Positions 1 through 10,319 of a DNA stretch of 64,000 nt are shown here, in pieces. Under the pieces are notes generated by a model that worked only from the letters and a program-made list of their open reading frames with translations, searched no databases and had not been told where the DNA came from. The DNA comes from Diaporthe sp. PMI_573 (taxonomy: Eukaryota > Ascomycota > Sordariomycetes > Diaporthales > Diaporthaceae), in assembly GCA_021399435.1 (NCBI GenBank), contig JAJTUP010000036.1, positions 708,210-772,209 of the forward strand, read 5' to 3'. A program made the translations under genes and the position numbers. Each line of letters starts with the position of its first letter. The first letter of the stretch is position 1.

Positions 1-461
1 TTACCGAGGAAAAGCCCGCAACAGCGGTCGCACGGCCGCAGCAGATGCACTTCGACGATGAAAAGGACACCCCTACTTCGCGCTTCTCCTTCTCGTCCGA
101 CGAGGGCTCCATTTACGGGGATGATGAGACAGATGCCACGTCGCCCGAAACTGACGCCGAGGCCGAGATCCCATCTTTCTACCACTCCGAAGCCGAGGAG
201 GACGAGACAGACTCGGACACCCTCTCACCACCAGCCGCCTTCCAAACGTCAAAGTCAGGCCTTACCATGGGCCGCGAATCGCTCGAGCAGTCGCTCGCCG
301 ACGCGTTTCAGGGCTACCGCCTGCCGCGGACGTCGATGGACGGCAACAACAAGGTCCCTGTCTCCGTTGTCCCCAGCCCGCCGCTGCTGGCCGCCCCTGC
401 TGGCTCGGTGGTGGATGACTTCATGAGCGAGATGAACAACTTCCAGAGCAAGTGGATTTGA
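1..461 (+). CDS. 3' end of an acidic, disordered protein gene (partial)
   Basis: The reading frame is open from base 3 of the window to a TGA at 459-461, so this is the C-terminal part of a gene that starts outside the window. The visible part is rich in Asp, Glu, Ser, Thr and Pro, with an acidic run (SEAEEDETDSD) and a short hydrophobic-amphipathic end (VDDFMSEMNNFQSKWI). This composition suggests an intrinsically disordered tail, as often follows a catalytic or scaffold domain. I do not recognise the family. The internal ATG at 45 is unlikely to be the true start because the frame continues upstream of it. Confidence 0.6.
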   Translation, partial: TEEKPATAVARPQQMHFDDEKDTPTSRFSFSSDEGSIYGDDETDATSPETDAEAEIPSFYHSEAEEDETDSDTLSPPAAFQTSKSGLTMGRESLEQSLADAFQGYRLPRTSMDGNNKVPVSVVPSPPLLAAPAGSVVDDFMSEMNNFQSKWI

Positions 462-2201
462 ACCAGTCCATTACTGCATACCTACCTTCATACCTACATA
501 CTACCGCACCACTACCGCACCATCTATTTCTCATGTACCTGATCACTATTCTCATTTGTCACAACATGCATGGCACGGAGTTGGATTAAAAGCGAGCGAG
601 CGAGCAATTGGGGACAATCTAGACTGTCTCACTTCCCATGTGTCAAATACAGCACACAAATTGCGGGAATTTCCTTTTTGGCTTATTTCCTCGCAGAACC
701 AAAATACCCTGGGCTTAATCCTACTTTGTTGCATTTAGGGGGACCGGATGGGGGGGTGTGAACATCTGTTGGGTCGGATGACGAGATGGCTGGCACTTGC
801 GCAATTGGGTCACCAGGTGACGGCGCCTTTGCCGGAGCAGGCGGTAGATAGAAAGATCCGAACAATCCAAGACATTGACGGAGCCAAGCTTGCCCTTACC
901 CCGTACCTGCATTTGTGACTGTTCCAGTCCCATGTGGGCCAATCTGTGCAAGGCAGAGATGCAGTCTCAAAACGGCGGCTGACACTTTTAGCGGACGGCA
1001 CGAACAAAGACATTGCGACGCATGCGACGCTGACATGTCCTGTCACTTCATTGCCCTCAGCCTTACAGTACGCATATTGACGGAGCGCATGCTAAATCGC
1101 CAGCCGATCGGCACACACGCTACAGCCACGTGGTTCTCCCCGCGGCTACACAGCACTCGGGGAGCAGATCGTCACTTTGGTTGAGCTATCGCCCCAGCCC
1201 CCAAAAACACAGCTCCACGGGGTAGGGGCTGGGTTGAGCTTGTCACCAAATCCTATCCTCGCCCTCGGGGGCCCGTGAGCTCCGCGCGCGGACTCGGGGG
1301 TTGGGCATTTCTCGGGGATAAAACGCGCCCCCGAGGTCCCCAATTGATCAGTCTGCCCCCGCTGGTGACCGGCCCCGAAAAGAAGCCCGAAGGACCATAT
1401 TTTACAAGCCGGGGATTATTTAGAGTTTTTGGTTTTTGGTTTGATTTCGCGGATCACCCTCATCAGGTATTTACACCCCCCTCCCCGCCTGCTACGTTCT
1501 GTGTTTGCGGCACTGCGAAGGTGTCAGCCGGCGAGTCATTACTGGGGTTTGGCTCTTTAAGGTTTCTCGCGTGCCAACCCACGTGGCTGGTCGGTGTGGT
1601 CTGGACTATGGGTTAATTTCCCAACAGCTATCCCGGCACTTCTTATGTGCAGGAATATTTGATCTCATTGGACCGTGGTGAACGTAACGCTAGAACACGC
1701 AATATTGCTTTCCTCATCACAGCCTGCATGTCACTCCCGTCTTCATTTGCTAGAGTTCCAGGTGGCAAGGCAGTGTTTTGATTACATTGGCGGCACTCAA
1801 TCCATGAGGAGCTGTGAACCTTCCCTCGGCTCTTGTTTGGACGACATTTCTCGTCATCGGTAGTTGGTGGCCTCGTCTCAGCCCAACGTTGTGGATGATA
1901 ATTACGCAGCATTGTGATCTGCCGAGTCTGATAATTACCAATGCAACATACATACGTAGATTGGGCTCGAGTGTCCAATAATGCGAAATCAAAGCTGTAC
2001 CATCAATAAAATTAAGCCATCGGTTGCATCTGCAATTAGTAATGTGTGCAGATGCAGGCAGGCAAGAAAGCACGTTGATTGATCAAGGTCCGGGGACCAA
2101 GACAATTGAATAACTAAGTATAGTCCGCGGATAAGCCTGTGGTATTGATTGCTCTGCTGAACCATTTGCACTATTTGGACTTCAGGACGCCGCAGTATCA
2201 T
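462..2201. other. intergenic, no supported gene
   Basis: About 1.7 kb with only short overlapping frames on both strands and no conserved domain. Bases 1190-1400 are GC-rich with runs of G and C. I see no RNA gene or mobile element. Confidence 0.5.
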
Positions 2202-2558
2202 TTATCCAGCTCTAAACACCAATCCTGCATAAGCCATTGTCAAGATCCAACCAAACAAAAGGCAATAGCAGAGTGCCAGCGTCTTCTCAACCACCTTCTC
2301 AAAACCGGCCAGCTCGAACACAGTTTGGGCTAGCATTGAGAGGAGCAGGATATATACGGCGCTGCAGTAGGAAGTAGTTAGCGGGAATATCAATCGAGCC
2401 TTTTCCCAACTGACGAAAAGGGCCCTTAAGGGAAAGGTCAACACTTACGGCATGTGACTGCGGGCAATACGGTTAATCAGGCCACTCACGCCTGTGTGTC
2501 TTCGGGGCTGGTTGAGTGGAACCGGACGCCCAGATCTCGCGTGGGGATGGCAGCACAT
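2202..2558 (-). CDS. possible small two-helix membrane protein (two exons)
   Basis: I do not recognise this gene. A model with exon 1 at 2558-2449 and exon 2 at 2361-2202 keeps one frame across a GTAAGT...CTGCAG intron with a GCTAAC branch site, and gives about 89 residues. The second exon encodes two hydrophobic segments (starting AVYILLLSMLA and LALCYCLLFGWIL) separated by a short charged loop with FEKVVEKTL. The first exon is basic and of uncertain frame: another frame with an ATG upstream (MVERHTSDKEEAQ) is also open but does not join to exon 2 in phase. A small organelle or ER membrane protein is possible. The splice signals support the gene more than the composition does. Confidence 0.35.
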
Positions 2559-3433
2559 CCTGGGCTTCCTCCTTGTCGGAGGTGTGGCGCTCTACCATGT
2601 TGAAATAACAATAGTTTCAAGGAGGCAGTATCGCGGGCGATGATGCTAGTCCCAGCATCGACGAAACGAGTTGAGCAGGAATGAAGCAGGAGAATTTGTA
2701 TGGGTTAACGAATGAAGTGCATCTGGGCTACTGAAGAAGAGAAAAAAGCAGGCACTCTCTCTGCACTGAAAAACACTGAGATATCGCAGTGATAGTGGCC
2801 TGTGAATTGCCTCGGTGACTCACATGGCACAGTATTCGAGGGGCAGAGGCAGAGGCGCAGACAGACAGCCAAGAGGGAGCCAGCAACCACCTTTACTCGC
2901 CCAAGTTCCCACTGAAAGCTAGGCAAAGCTTGTTGGTCTGACGGCTTCGATAGATCACAAAACCGGTGGGGAAGCCACTGGAAAGTGGAGAATAGACGCC
3001 CAAGCGAGTCTGCGCTACGAATAGGCGCGAATGAGGCTGTACATGTGGATATGTGATCATGGTCAGCCACATTGATGTTGTGCTGACCGCCGGCGGCAGT
3101 AATCTCACAACCTGACCTGACAGCCTGAATCCTCCTGAGCTCCATTATTTACAAGCCTAAGCCGAAAATGATTGCTCTCCAGCCATCTTTGACTGTGACA
3201 GGATGATTCTCGCCTATAAGACAGCCCTTTCCGTTGTTCCGGTGTTGCGCTTTCTTCTAGATGGAGCTTGGCAAGAAAGCCGAGCTTCAATGGGCCATGC
3301 ATGCTTCACCTCGTACTATCTTGTCAATCAAGTTGATGTCGGCACCTCTCTCCCACTAATTCTTAACCAAGTCATGGAATCAAGCTATAACTTGTGCTTC
3401 ACATACTATCATGGCAACAAAAACAAAAAGCTC
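2559..3433. other. intergenic, no supported gene
   Basis: No domain or convincing exon. Frames of up to 146 codons on the minus strand have low-information composition and no conserved motif. Confidence 0.45.
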
Positions 3434-3537
3434 GACGCCGGCATGATTCGAACATGCGCCTCCGAAGAGAATAGATAACCAGAATCACTCAATGAGTAGT
3501 TCTAGTCTATCGCATTAGACCACTCTGCCACGGCGCC
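3434..3537 (-). tRNA. tRNA-Ser(AGA) with an intron
   Basis: The reverse strand folds as a class II tRNA. The acceptor arms GGCGCCG and CGGCGTC pair, the D arm reads TGGCAGAGTGG, and the T arm is GCATG-TTCGAAT-CATGC. The long variable arm (CTCTTCGGAG) is typical of serine tRNA. The anticodon stem ATAGA/TCTAT frames the loop CTAGAA with anticodon AGA at 3503-3501. A 23-nt intron lies at 3477-3499, directly 3' of position 37, the canonical place for nuclear tRNA introns. No CCA is encoded, as expected in a eukaryote. Confidence 0.95.
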
Positions 3538-3984
3538 TTGATGGAAACAGAGATCCGCGAAAGGCATCATAGACTTCATGATTAGTTGTCTGGGTGAAAG
3601 ACAACAGGAAACCTACCTCCGACTACACTTGTATATATCCTCATTTGATTGAAGACCAGTCAGCTAAGCTTACTGCTATATGGCTTCTTATTTATGGCTC
3701 AGCCGTCTATTAGTAGAGTATATATACGTGTTAGAACTTAAAAGTACCTATTGAAGGCTTTCGTGAGATCGCTCATACCAGCTTTCAGACCCCGCCCCAG
3801 CCCTCTCAGCATCATTGCAAGATGCAGGCAGGTTTTATAGCATGTCTTGGAAGAGAGACTAAAACAACCTCTTCCACTTGACCAAATGAGGCAATGAAAC
3901 TGTGTTCAAAGATTGAAAATCACCGCTGGATTTACCAGTTGTTGTCATGCCCACCAACCACAGCTGCGTTGATGAATGTCGTCG
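3538..3984. other. intergenic between tRNA-Ser and a convergent gene
   Basis: AT-richer spacer of about 450 bp. It holds the upstream side of the tRNA gene and the 3' flank of the metallophosphoesterase. No gene is visible. Confidence 0.5.
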
Positions 3985-4911
3985 TCAGATCCACTGCCCG
4001 CGGTTGAAACCCTCGAAACAGCAACGCAAGCTCTTCCCAGATCGTGCGAGCCAACATCCAGCCCACTGTCCCCCAGCTGCCCAGCCAATCATGACGTCTT
4101 CGTACGCTCTCTGCATACCATCCAGGACGGCATCCTCACGCCCATATGATGTGTGGATATGACCAAAGACGTGTAATTTTGGTCTGATCCTTGCAACTTC
4201 CCCAGACAAGTATGGACAGCCCGCCCTGTGGAAATCACGGGCATCAAGATGGAACTTTGGCGGCCCATGGGTAACAAGAATGTCTGGTTTCATGCGTACT
4301 AAGGGAGCAAATATTTCGGCCCAAAAATGGGGATCTGGGCTGTACTGAAAAGCCGACGTGCCATATTGAGGTGTGAATGGGCTGCCATATGTTATGAGCC
4401 TTCGCGCGGAAGAGACGGTTCGCTCTGCTGTCGATGTAGTCTCGAATACACTCGCGTTGTCCGGATTCCGTGGGAAGTCGAGCGTGGTGGACGAATTCTG
4501 GAGGTAGATTACGCTCCCCCAGTCTAAGTCCTCTTTCGACTGTGAGGATCCGTATCTCCTTTCTGGATGTTTCTCAAGGAACTCTCCGTCCAGCAGCACG
4601 TCATGGTTTCCGGCAACGAAAACCTTGTATCTATGTGCCTGCGACGACAGCCAACTCAGCTCCGTTTGTATCTCGTCGAATGATCCGTTCTCGGTCAGGT
4701 CGCCGGCATGGATGAGGACATCACCGAATGGGAGTTGCGGTCGGGTGTTGTGTGTATCAGAGACGCAGACGACTCTGACTGTATCTTCATGTGAGGGTTG
4801 CGCTGCGGTGTGGACACAAGCTGAGTACAGTTTGAGAAGCCGCTGCGCAACACACCGTTTCCGCTGGCCTGGAAGCTTAATGCTGCTGAGCGGCCGCGCC
4901 TGAGAGGTCAT
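3985..4911 (-). CDS. calcineurin-like metallophosphoesterase (MPPED-type)
   Basis: This gene encodes a 308-residue protein in one exon, using the ATG at 4911; a TTG seven codons upstream is in frame but is not a likely start. The five metal-binding motifs of the calcineurin-like fold are all present in order: SDTHN, GDLTENG, GNHD, THGPP and GHIH. The spacing and the LPFGDVLIHAGDLTE context resemble the MPPED1/MPPED2 type of phosphodiesterase. Members use a two-metal centre to cleave phosphoesters, but the physiological substrate of fungal members is not known. The first 45 residues are basic and lack motifs, so a targeting role is possible but not shown. A different phosphoesterase, now broken, starts about 530 bp upstream on the opposite strand; the two do not look like recent duplicates. 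Confidence 0.9.
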   Translation of the reverse strand: MTSQARPLSSIKLPGQRKRCVAQRLLKLYSACVHTAAQPSHEDTVRVVCVSDTHNTRPQLPFGDVLIHAGDLTENGSFDEIQTELSWLSSQAHRYKVFVAGNHDVLLDGEFLEKHPERRYGSSQSKEDLDWGSVIYLQNSSTTLDFPRNPDNASVFETTSTAERTVSSARRLITYGSPFTPQYGTSAFQYSPDPHFWAEIFAPLVRMKPDILVTHGPPKFHLDARDFHRAGCPYLSGEVARIRPKLHVFGHIHTSYGREDAVLDGMQRAYEDVMIGWAAGGQWAGCWLARSGKSLRCCFEGFNRGQWI

Positions 4912-5437
4912 ACCAATATTCAATATGCTCAAGGAAAATTAAAGCTTGCATCGAGAATAGCTCTGCCGCAAAAGGTAGCCCATGTATATTGATGCCGAGT
5001 CTTGGGAGTGCAGTGCGGCATAGGGAGAGGGAGACATCGCCTTTCAAGTTTGGAGTCTGTCGACAGATCCCGATTCACTGGCTCAGCCTGTGGCCTGGTG
5101 AATCAACGAATCAGAAACGCCACAGGATCGCCAGGACCAACAAGCACACTTTGACAGTTTCACACCAGCTTGACAACAACTCGCCGGGCAAGTTCGTCGA
5201 CTTATGTAGCAGAGCTATCGGATCGGAAGACCGTTCCAGCCGGGAGCCATTCAATGTTCGCGCCAGGTTCATGAGCATGCCATTTGACGCCTCCAGCTGC
5301 TGTAGTTTCCACTTCTGTCAAATGCGGTTGCCACAACGACTGGTCGCCTGTTTTGAAGACTGTAGGTGGGAGACGGACCTGGTGTCAAGGCCAACAACCA
5401 CGCTCAGCCCGAACCTTTCTCAACTTGGTCCTAGGAG
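4912..5437. promoter_or_regulatory. divergent intergenic region between two phosphoesterase genes
   Basis: This stretch separates the minus-strand metallophosphoesterase from the plus-strand phosphoesterase pseudogene and must contain the promoters of both. An open frame at 4989-5450 has no recognisable domain. I see no clear core promoter motif. Confidence 0.35.
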
Positions 5438-6315
5438 ATGGACGCATTGAAAAGACACATCCGAACCCTTGAGTCACGGATTCGAGGGCCTTCGCCATCA
5501 ACACAAAGCTGTCCTGCCTTTCAATCTATGTCCGACCTCCACCTCGAAGTCGGTCAACAGTACCTCATCTTCGACTTCGACGTCACCGCTCCTAACCTCA
5601 TTCTAGCTGGAGACATCGGCCGGCTCATCGACTACGAGTCCTACGTCTCGTTGCTGCAGAAAAGAATTTCCCGCTACGAGCATGTGATTCTCGTTCTTGG
5701 AAACCACGAGTTCTAGGGTCTGTCCTTCCTAGCCGGCCTCGCGCGAGTACGGGCGCTTGAGAAGGAGCCAGTATTGGAAGGAAAACTGATCCTTCTCCAG
5801 CAGAACATCTTCTCTTTTGAGGATGAAGGGTTGATCGTTGTGGGCTGCTCTCTTTGGTCATTCATTCCTGAGCATTTGGCGGCTGCCGTTGCAGCTGTTC
5901 TGAATGACTTCAAGAAGTTTGAGAGTTGGAGTGTTGAGATTCACAATGCTGCCCACTCTGAAGACTTTGCATGGTTACGGCAGGAGGTTCAGCGTTGCAA
6001 GCCGTGCACAAGGATCATCGCCGTGACGCATCATGCTCCTCTGATCGACGGGACAGCTAGTCCTGAGCACAAAATCAGCCGGATCAGATCAGCTTTTGAT
6101 ACAGATCTTTTGTGTAGAACGAGAGCAAATCTTTCAACCCAAGTCAAGTATTGGGTCTTGGACACACGCATTGGACGACGAATTTCAAAGTGAAGGGCAC
6201 ACAGGTGATCAGCAACCAGCGAGGGTACGTCTTCCCGGGGAGCAACGTACGACTGCGAGTGGAAGCGCATGAACCGAATCACACGTCCGATGCCAAAAGA
6301 GCAATTAGGCTCTGA
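5438..6315 (+). pseudogene. calcineurin-like phosphoesterase, broken by a stop and a frameshift
   Basis: The frame starts with an ATG and shows the motifs SDLHLE, GDIG and GNHEF of a calcineurin-like phosphoesterase. At 5714-5716 a TAG replaces the codon after GNHEF, where the family has Tyr (GNHEFYG); the same frame then runs on as good coding sequence (IIAVTHHAPL, VKYWV). At about 6159 one base is missing: the following bases encode GHTHW, then KGTQVISNQRGYVFPG, in the next frame, ending at a TGA at 6313-6315. Two separate lesions therefore hit conserved metal-site regions. The gene is probably inactive, and its lesions look recent because the rest of the sequence is well preserved. Neither change is a C-to-T transition, so RIP is not the cause. 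Sequencing error is possible for one of them. Confidence 0.85.
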
Positions 6316-7046
6316 GGTGTTCTGGTTACATTACAAATCCGATTTGAAGACACAGAGGTTCGAGAACTGCTGATCGAGATATATACCCAGGTTGTTACGA
6401 TTTGCTTTACCTCAGCTGACCATTCCCCCCCCCGGGGGGGGGGGGGTTGCTCACTCTAAGGCCCAGCATTAAATTCTGACAGGTGAGTCATGTGAAATAT
6501 CTCAATCATCTCTGCCTAAGCAGAACACTGCATTTCTCAGCATTCTAGGACAATTCAGCTTTAAGAATCTGGCATAGATATTCGGATCAGATGAACGCTC
6601 ACACTAAATGGCGAAGAATATCGTCAAGACTGAACACATGGAACCGTCTTACAAATCTACCCTTTCTTTTATATATATCGGCTTGACGAGTCTGACTCAG
6701 ACGACTGTTGTAGAACCATCGGTAAGAGAGAACCCACCGTTGCTTACTGCCCCTCTCAACACCCCTTGTACGGAGAAAGCGGGGACCATTAAGAGTCGCC
6801 AAGCCGTTCACGCCTCTCTGCTGTCTTCTTCCTGTTTTGTAAAAGATTCGGCGGGAGACTGTGAACACACTTTGGTGCCGTACCTTCTTCTACGTCCGTG
6901 ACATCCGCTCATCTGAGTTTGAATGTGGAATTCCTCAATTCATATATGACATGCAGTCACCTCCTACCTAGGTACCCAACAATCATCCCCTTTCCCTCAA
7001 GTCTCCAAACCCTGCATCTCGAGTACCACCCTCGCCGTCTTACATA
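6316..7046. other. intergenic with a C9G13 run
   Basis: No gene is supported. Bases 6425-6446 are nine C followed by thirteen G, which is self-complementary. The last 80 bases are C/T-rich and likely form the promoter and leader of the VOC-family gene. Confidence 0.45.
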
Positions 7047-7475
7047 ATGGCTTCTCTCATCGACTCTGTCTTCCTCACTGTACGTGATGTCTCCCGATCA
7101 GTTGCGTTTTATAAAAAGGCCCTGGCGCCCATGGGCATCATGTACGCCTTTGATTACGACGGCAAGAGCGCACCTTTCAACCATCCACGCTTGCACGGAT
7201 TCGGCAAAGACGGGCGCATGTTCTTCTGGCTCAGGGAAGGCACTCCTAGCGAGACACATGTTGGATTTGCAGCTAAGACTCAGCAAGAGGTCAACTCTTG
7301 TTACGAAGCAGCGATAGGGGCTGGAGGGGCACCAAATAACGCAATGGGAGGCGCTCCATCAGCCAGAGTCTGGTATGACCCGACATACTATGCAGCCAAC
7401 GTACTCGACCCAGATGGGTATGATATAGAATTCACGTACAAGAAATTCCAACATCCTTGCCCAGGAACAGACTGA
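7047..7475 (+). CDS. VOC-superfamily (glyoxalase/bleomycin-resistance fold) protein
   Basis: A single-exon gene for 142 residues, which is the normal length for a one-unit vicinal oxygen chelate protein. It opens with the usual first strand and helix (VFLTVRDVSRSVAFYKKALAPMG) and ends with the family's closing pattern, NVLDPDGYDIEF. Proteins of this fold use paired beta-alpha-beta-beta-beta modules to hold a metal in glyoxalases, extradiol dioxygenases and related enzymes, or to bind drugs. The specific reaction cannot be read from the sequence; small fungal members are mostly uncharacterised. It stands alone, with no co-oriented neighbour that suggests a pathway. Confidence 0.88.
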   Translation: MASLIDSVFLTVRDVSRSVAFYKKALAPMGIMYAFDYDGKSAPFNHPRLHGFGKDGRMFFWLREGTPSETHVGFAAKTQQEVNSCYEAAIGAGGAPNNAMGGAPSARVWYDPTYYAANVLDPDGYDIEFTYKKFQHPCPGTD

Positions 7476-9543
7476 GTCGAAGAATGGAATAGCAGGTGTT
7501 GTTTCAGCGATTGGGGCTATGGGGCAACTAGGACTGAAGATAAGATTGTTGGATGTGGCTAGCTAGGTACGTGAATGAAAAAGTCTATCATAGTTCAAGA
7601 CATTCATGCAGGCCATGGTGAAGGGTCGCAGGTACTGCACGGAGGCATCGCGGTAGCTTGTTTATGTTATACAAACTCAGGTGGTATACAAATCGACTCT
7701 CTTGCCAGACACTCTTGCTAGCACCAAGGACATCATAAAATTTAGTAGTCCGAGTTTTCTGATAATAGTAGCTCGGATGAAAGCTCAGAAAGTAGTCTAT
7801 TTGATCTAATTGCTCAAATACCAGACCATAATGAGTTTCGGAGTCCAGGTAGCCCTGGCGAGTGAGAACATGGGAGAAAAACCTTTGAAGGTTCAGGCCA
7901 TCATTGAAATCACAACAGCCAAGAGGAGCATCATAATTCTAGTAGCCTTGGCGATATGGACCAGCAGTGCAGCTAAGATGGAAGAAAAGCTACAAGCTGG
8001 ACAAATAGAGCAACCCCACTACTAGTGAGTATATGAGTGAATTCAAGACATGTGTCATTGAAGCCGCAGACCGCACATGCTTTGATGTTGCCAGGGTTGT
8101 GAAATGGTTCGGCCTTGCCGTGTCCAAGGCCTCGCCGGCTTGCACAATTATTATTGATCACATGCAGCAATCTCAGCAAAGGGTAAGGGAGTCAGCCGGA
8201 GATACAATACGCACGGTGGTATGATTCCTCCCGAGAGGGAACCCTTGCCCCTTCGTCCCCATTGGAGAATTGGACACACTGTAAAGGCGACAGCTGGCGC
8301 AGCTAACTTGTCCCCCTCTCAGCAGGCAATATCCTCCCCGGCACAACTCTAGTAATATTCCGAACGACGTCTATCGCGTCATTGTCACGCTACAAAATTA
8401 TTGATAATATTTCACGAGGATAGCCTCAGCATTTACCGTAATAGTCCGGCCAAATAAGGGAGGACGAAAGGTATAGCCCATGCCGTTATGACAAAGCCCG
8501 TTGTGACGACGAACGTATCAGTTGCAAGCATGGTCTCACACCGCAAACTCGTTTGACCATGGCAGGCACAGGGAGAATGATTCATGAGCCTTCCTGAAGA
8601 TTTCTCGGCCTTTGTATCTCACTCTCGGAAGCCAAGTAATGGGAGTATCAAAACCTTCGGGCCATATCAGAAACAGCATTATGGCCCGGCCGGAGGAGCC
8701 GACTTGCAGTCAGATGATTGCATGCGCCAAATATGCGATTCACGGCAACAGAACTACTCCGTCTTACCGCGGGCATATGACCAAATGAGAACAGGTAGCC
8801 ATCAAGGCCGCCGAATGCCGCGCGGCGTATAATTCCGGTCCGGGGCGAGAGGACCTAGCGTACATTCGCCCAGGATGCTTGCCATACATTAGAGTATATC
8901 ATACGGAGCCTCCGAGTTCCTTTAATACATTGAACGCAGAGGATCGTTTTCGACTGGACGGTGTCGATACCCTACCGTATTAGATGACCGTTACTGTGGT
9001 GTTGATGAGACAGAGAGGGCTTCTCCAGACGAGGTCAGAGCAGTGATTACCACACAGATCAGGCCCGGTTCGCGTGCTTGACATGAAAATCAGTCGAGAA
9101 ATTTCATTTTGATGGTAGAATGAGATCAACTATTCATTTTCAAGTGACTGGCCATTCTCCAGAGACAGAATTAGTTAGACTAGATGGCCCAAGTCGACTC
9201 GCCAACCACGTAGAGGCTCATCATAAAGCCACCCCCTTCTTCAAGTATTCTGGCAAGAAATAGTAAACCCAAGGGTGAGCTAAAATTCCAACGTCCAACT
9301 CTCAATTATCAAGAACGCCATTCTTGTGTGCGATACGTGCTTCTAATCAATTGCTCGAGATCGAGGTTGCTCTCTAGTCGGGAAGGTGAATGTCCAGGGG
9401 TCCAAGCTTTCTAAGCGGGAAGCACCCGATTAGATAGCGCAAAGCCGAGAGTAAAGATTCTGAGCGTCAACTCGTTTTCCCTGCTCTCCGTAATCAGCAG
9501 AAACAACAGGCCACAACAGAGACAAACAGCCGCCGAAGCAGCC
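7476..9543. other. intergenic, no supported gene
   Basis: About 2 kb with only short frames on both strands and no domain. The final 150 bp lie upstream of TIM8 and include C/A-rich leader-like sequence. I see no repeat or RNA gene. Confidence 0.45.
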
Positions 9544-9907
9544 ATGGACTCCTCCACGATCGACCAAGCCGACCTCGACAGGCTCACCGACAAGGACAAG
9601 CAGGACCTGCGGCAGTTCATCCAGAACGAGCAGCAGCGCACCCGGATCCAGGCCCGTATGCGACCGAATCCCCCCCCTCTCTCCGCTGCTAGCTTCTGTT
9701 GTCGTTCCCCTCGAGCTAACCAGACTCCTTCCGCGGACAGAATCCCACGACCTGACAGAGACGTGCTTCAAGAAGTGCGTCACCGGTTCGTTCAAGAACG
9801 GCCAGCTGGACAAGGGCGAGCAGGCGTGCCTGACAAACTGCGTGGACCGGTTCATGGACGTCAGCATGCTGGCCGTGAAGCACCTGCAGAGCATGCGCCA
9901 GGGCTAA
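9544..9907 (+). CDS. TIM8: mitochondrial intermembrane-space chaperone Tim8
   Basis: Two exons (9544-9655 and 9741-9907) joined across a GTATGC...GACAG intron with a CTAAC branch site encode 92 residues. The protein has the twin CX3C signature of small Tim chaperones (CFKKC and CLTNC), and the first motif in the form SHDLTETCFKKCV together with the preceding LRQFIQNEQQ segment matches Tim8 rather than Tim9, Tim10 or Tim13. Tim8 works with Tim13 as a hexamer that escorts hydrophobic precursors across the mitochondrial intermembrane space. The four cysteines form two intramolecular disulfides through the Mia40 pathway, so no cleavable presequence is expected and none is seen. The exon junction restores a Gln codon, which supports the splice choice. 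Confidence 0.93.
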
Positions 9908-10319
9908 GGGGAGCACTGATGGGACAAGATTCATTGAACCACTACGAAAATACGCAAAACTGCTCTACTCCAGGAAGATTGCGTGGGACCATGACGAGAT
10001 GGTTCGGACAACAGAGACGTATGGGCGACGCCGGAAGTTCAAACAAGGGCTGGTGGTCAGGTCCAAAGATAAGGGCCATGTACTTGTACGAGATGAGAAA
10101 GCAGAGGATCACTCGAGTTCAGGTAGATATTCAGGCAGCATGCATGTAGAGGAGCACTATCATGGGAGGACATGGACGTGCCAATTCATTCAATTGGTAT
10201 ACCCTTCAGAACCCTTTGACGCCGATAGATGCCATAATCCTCCCCGACTTTTTTTTGTCATTCGGTATCCGTAGACCCTCCCAAATCATTGCAAAACCCC
10301 AGTTCCTAGTAGAAGACGT
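9908..10319. other. convergent 3' region between TIM8 and L25
   Basis: The two genes converge here, so the stretch holds both 3' untranslated regions. A T-run lies at 10248-10256. No further gene is seen. Confidence 0.5.
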
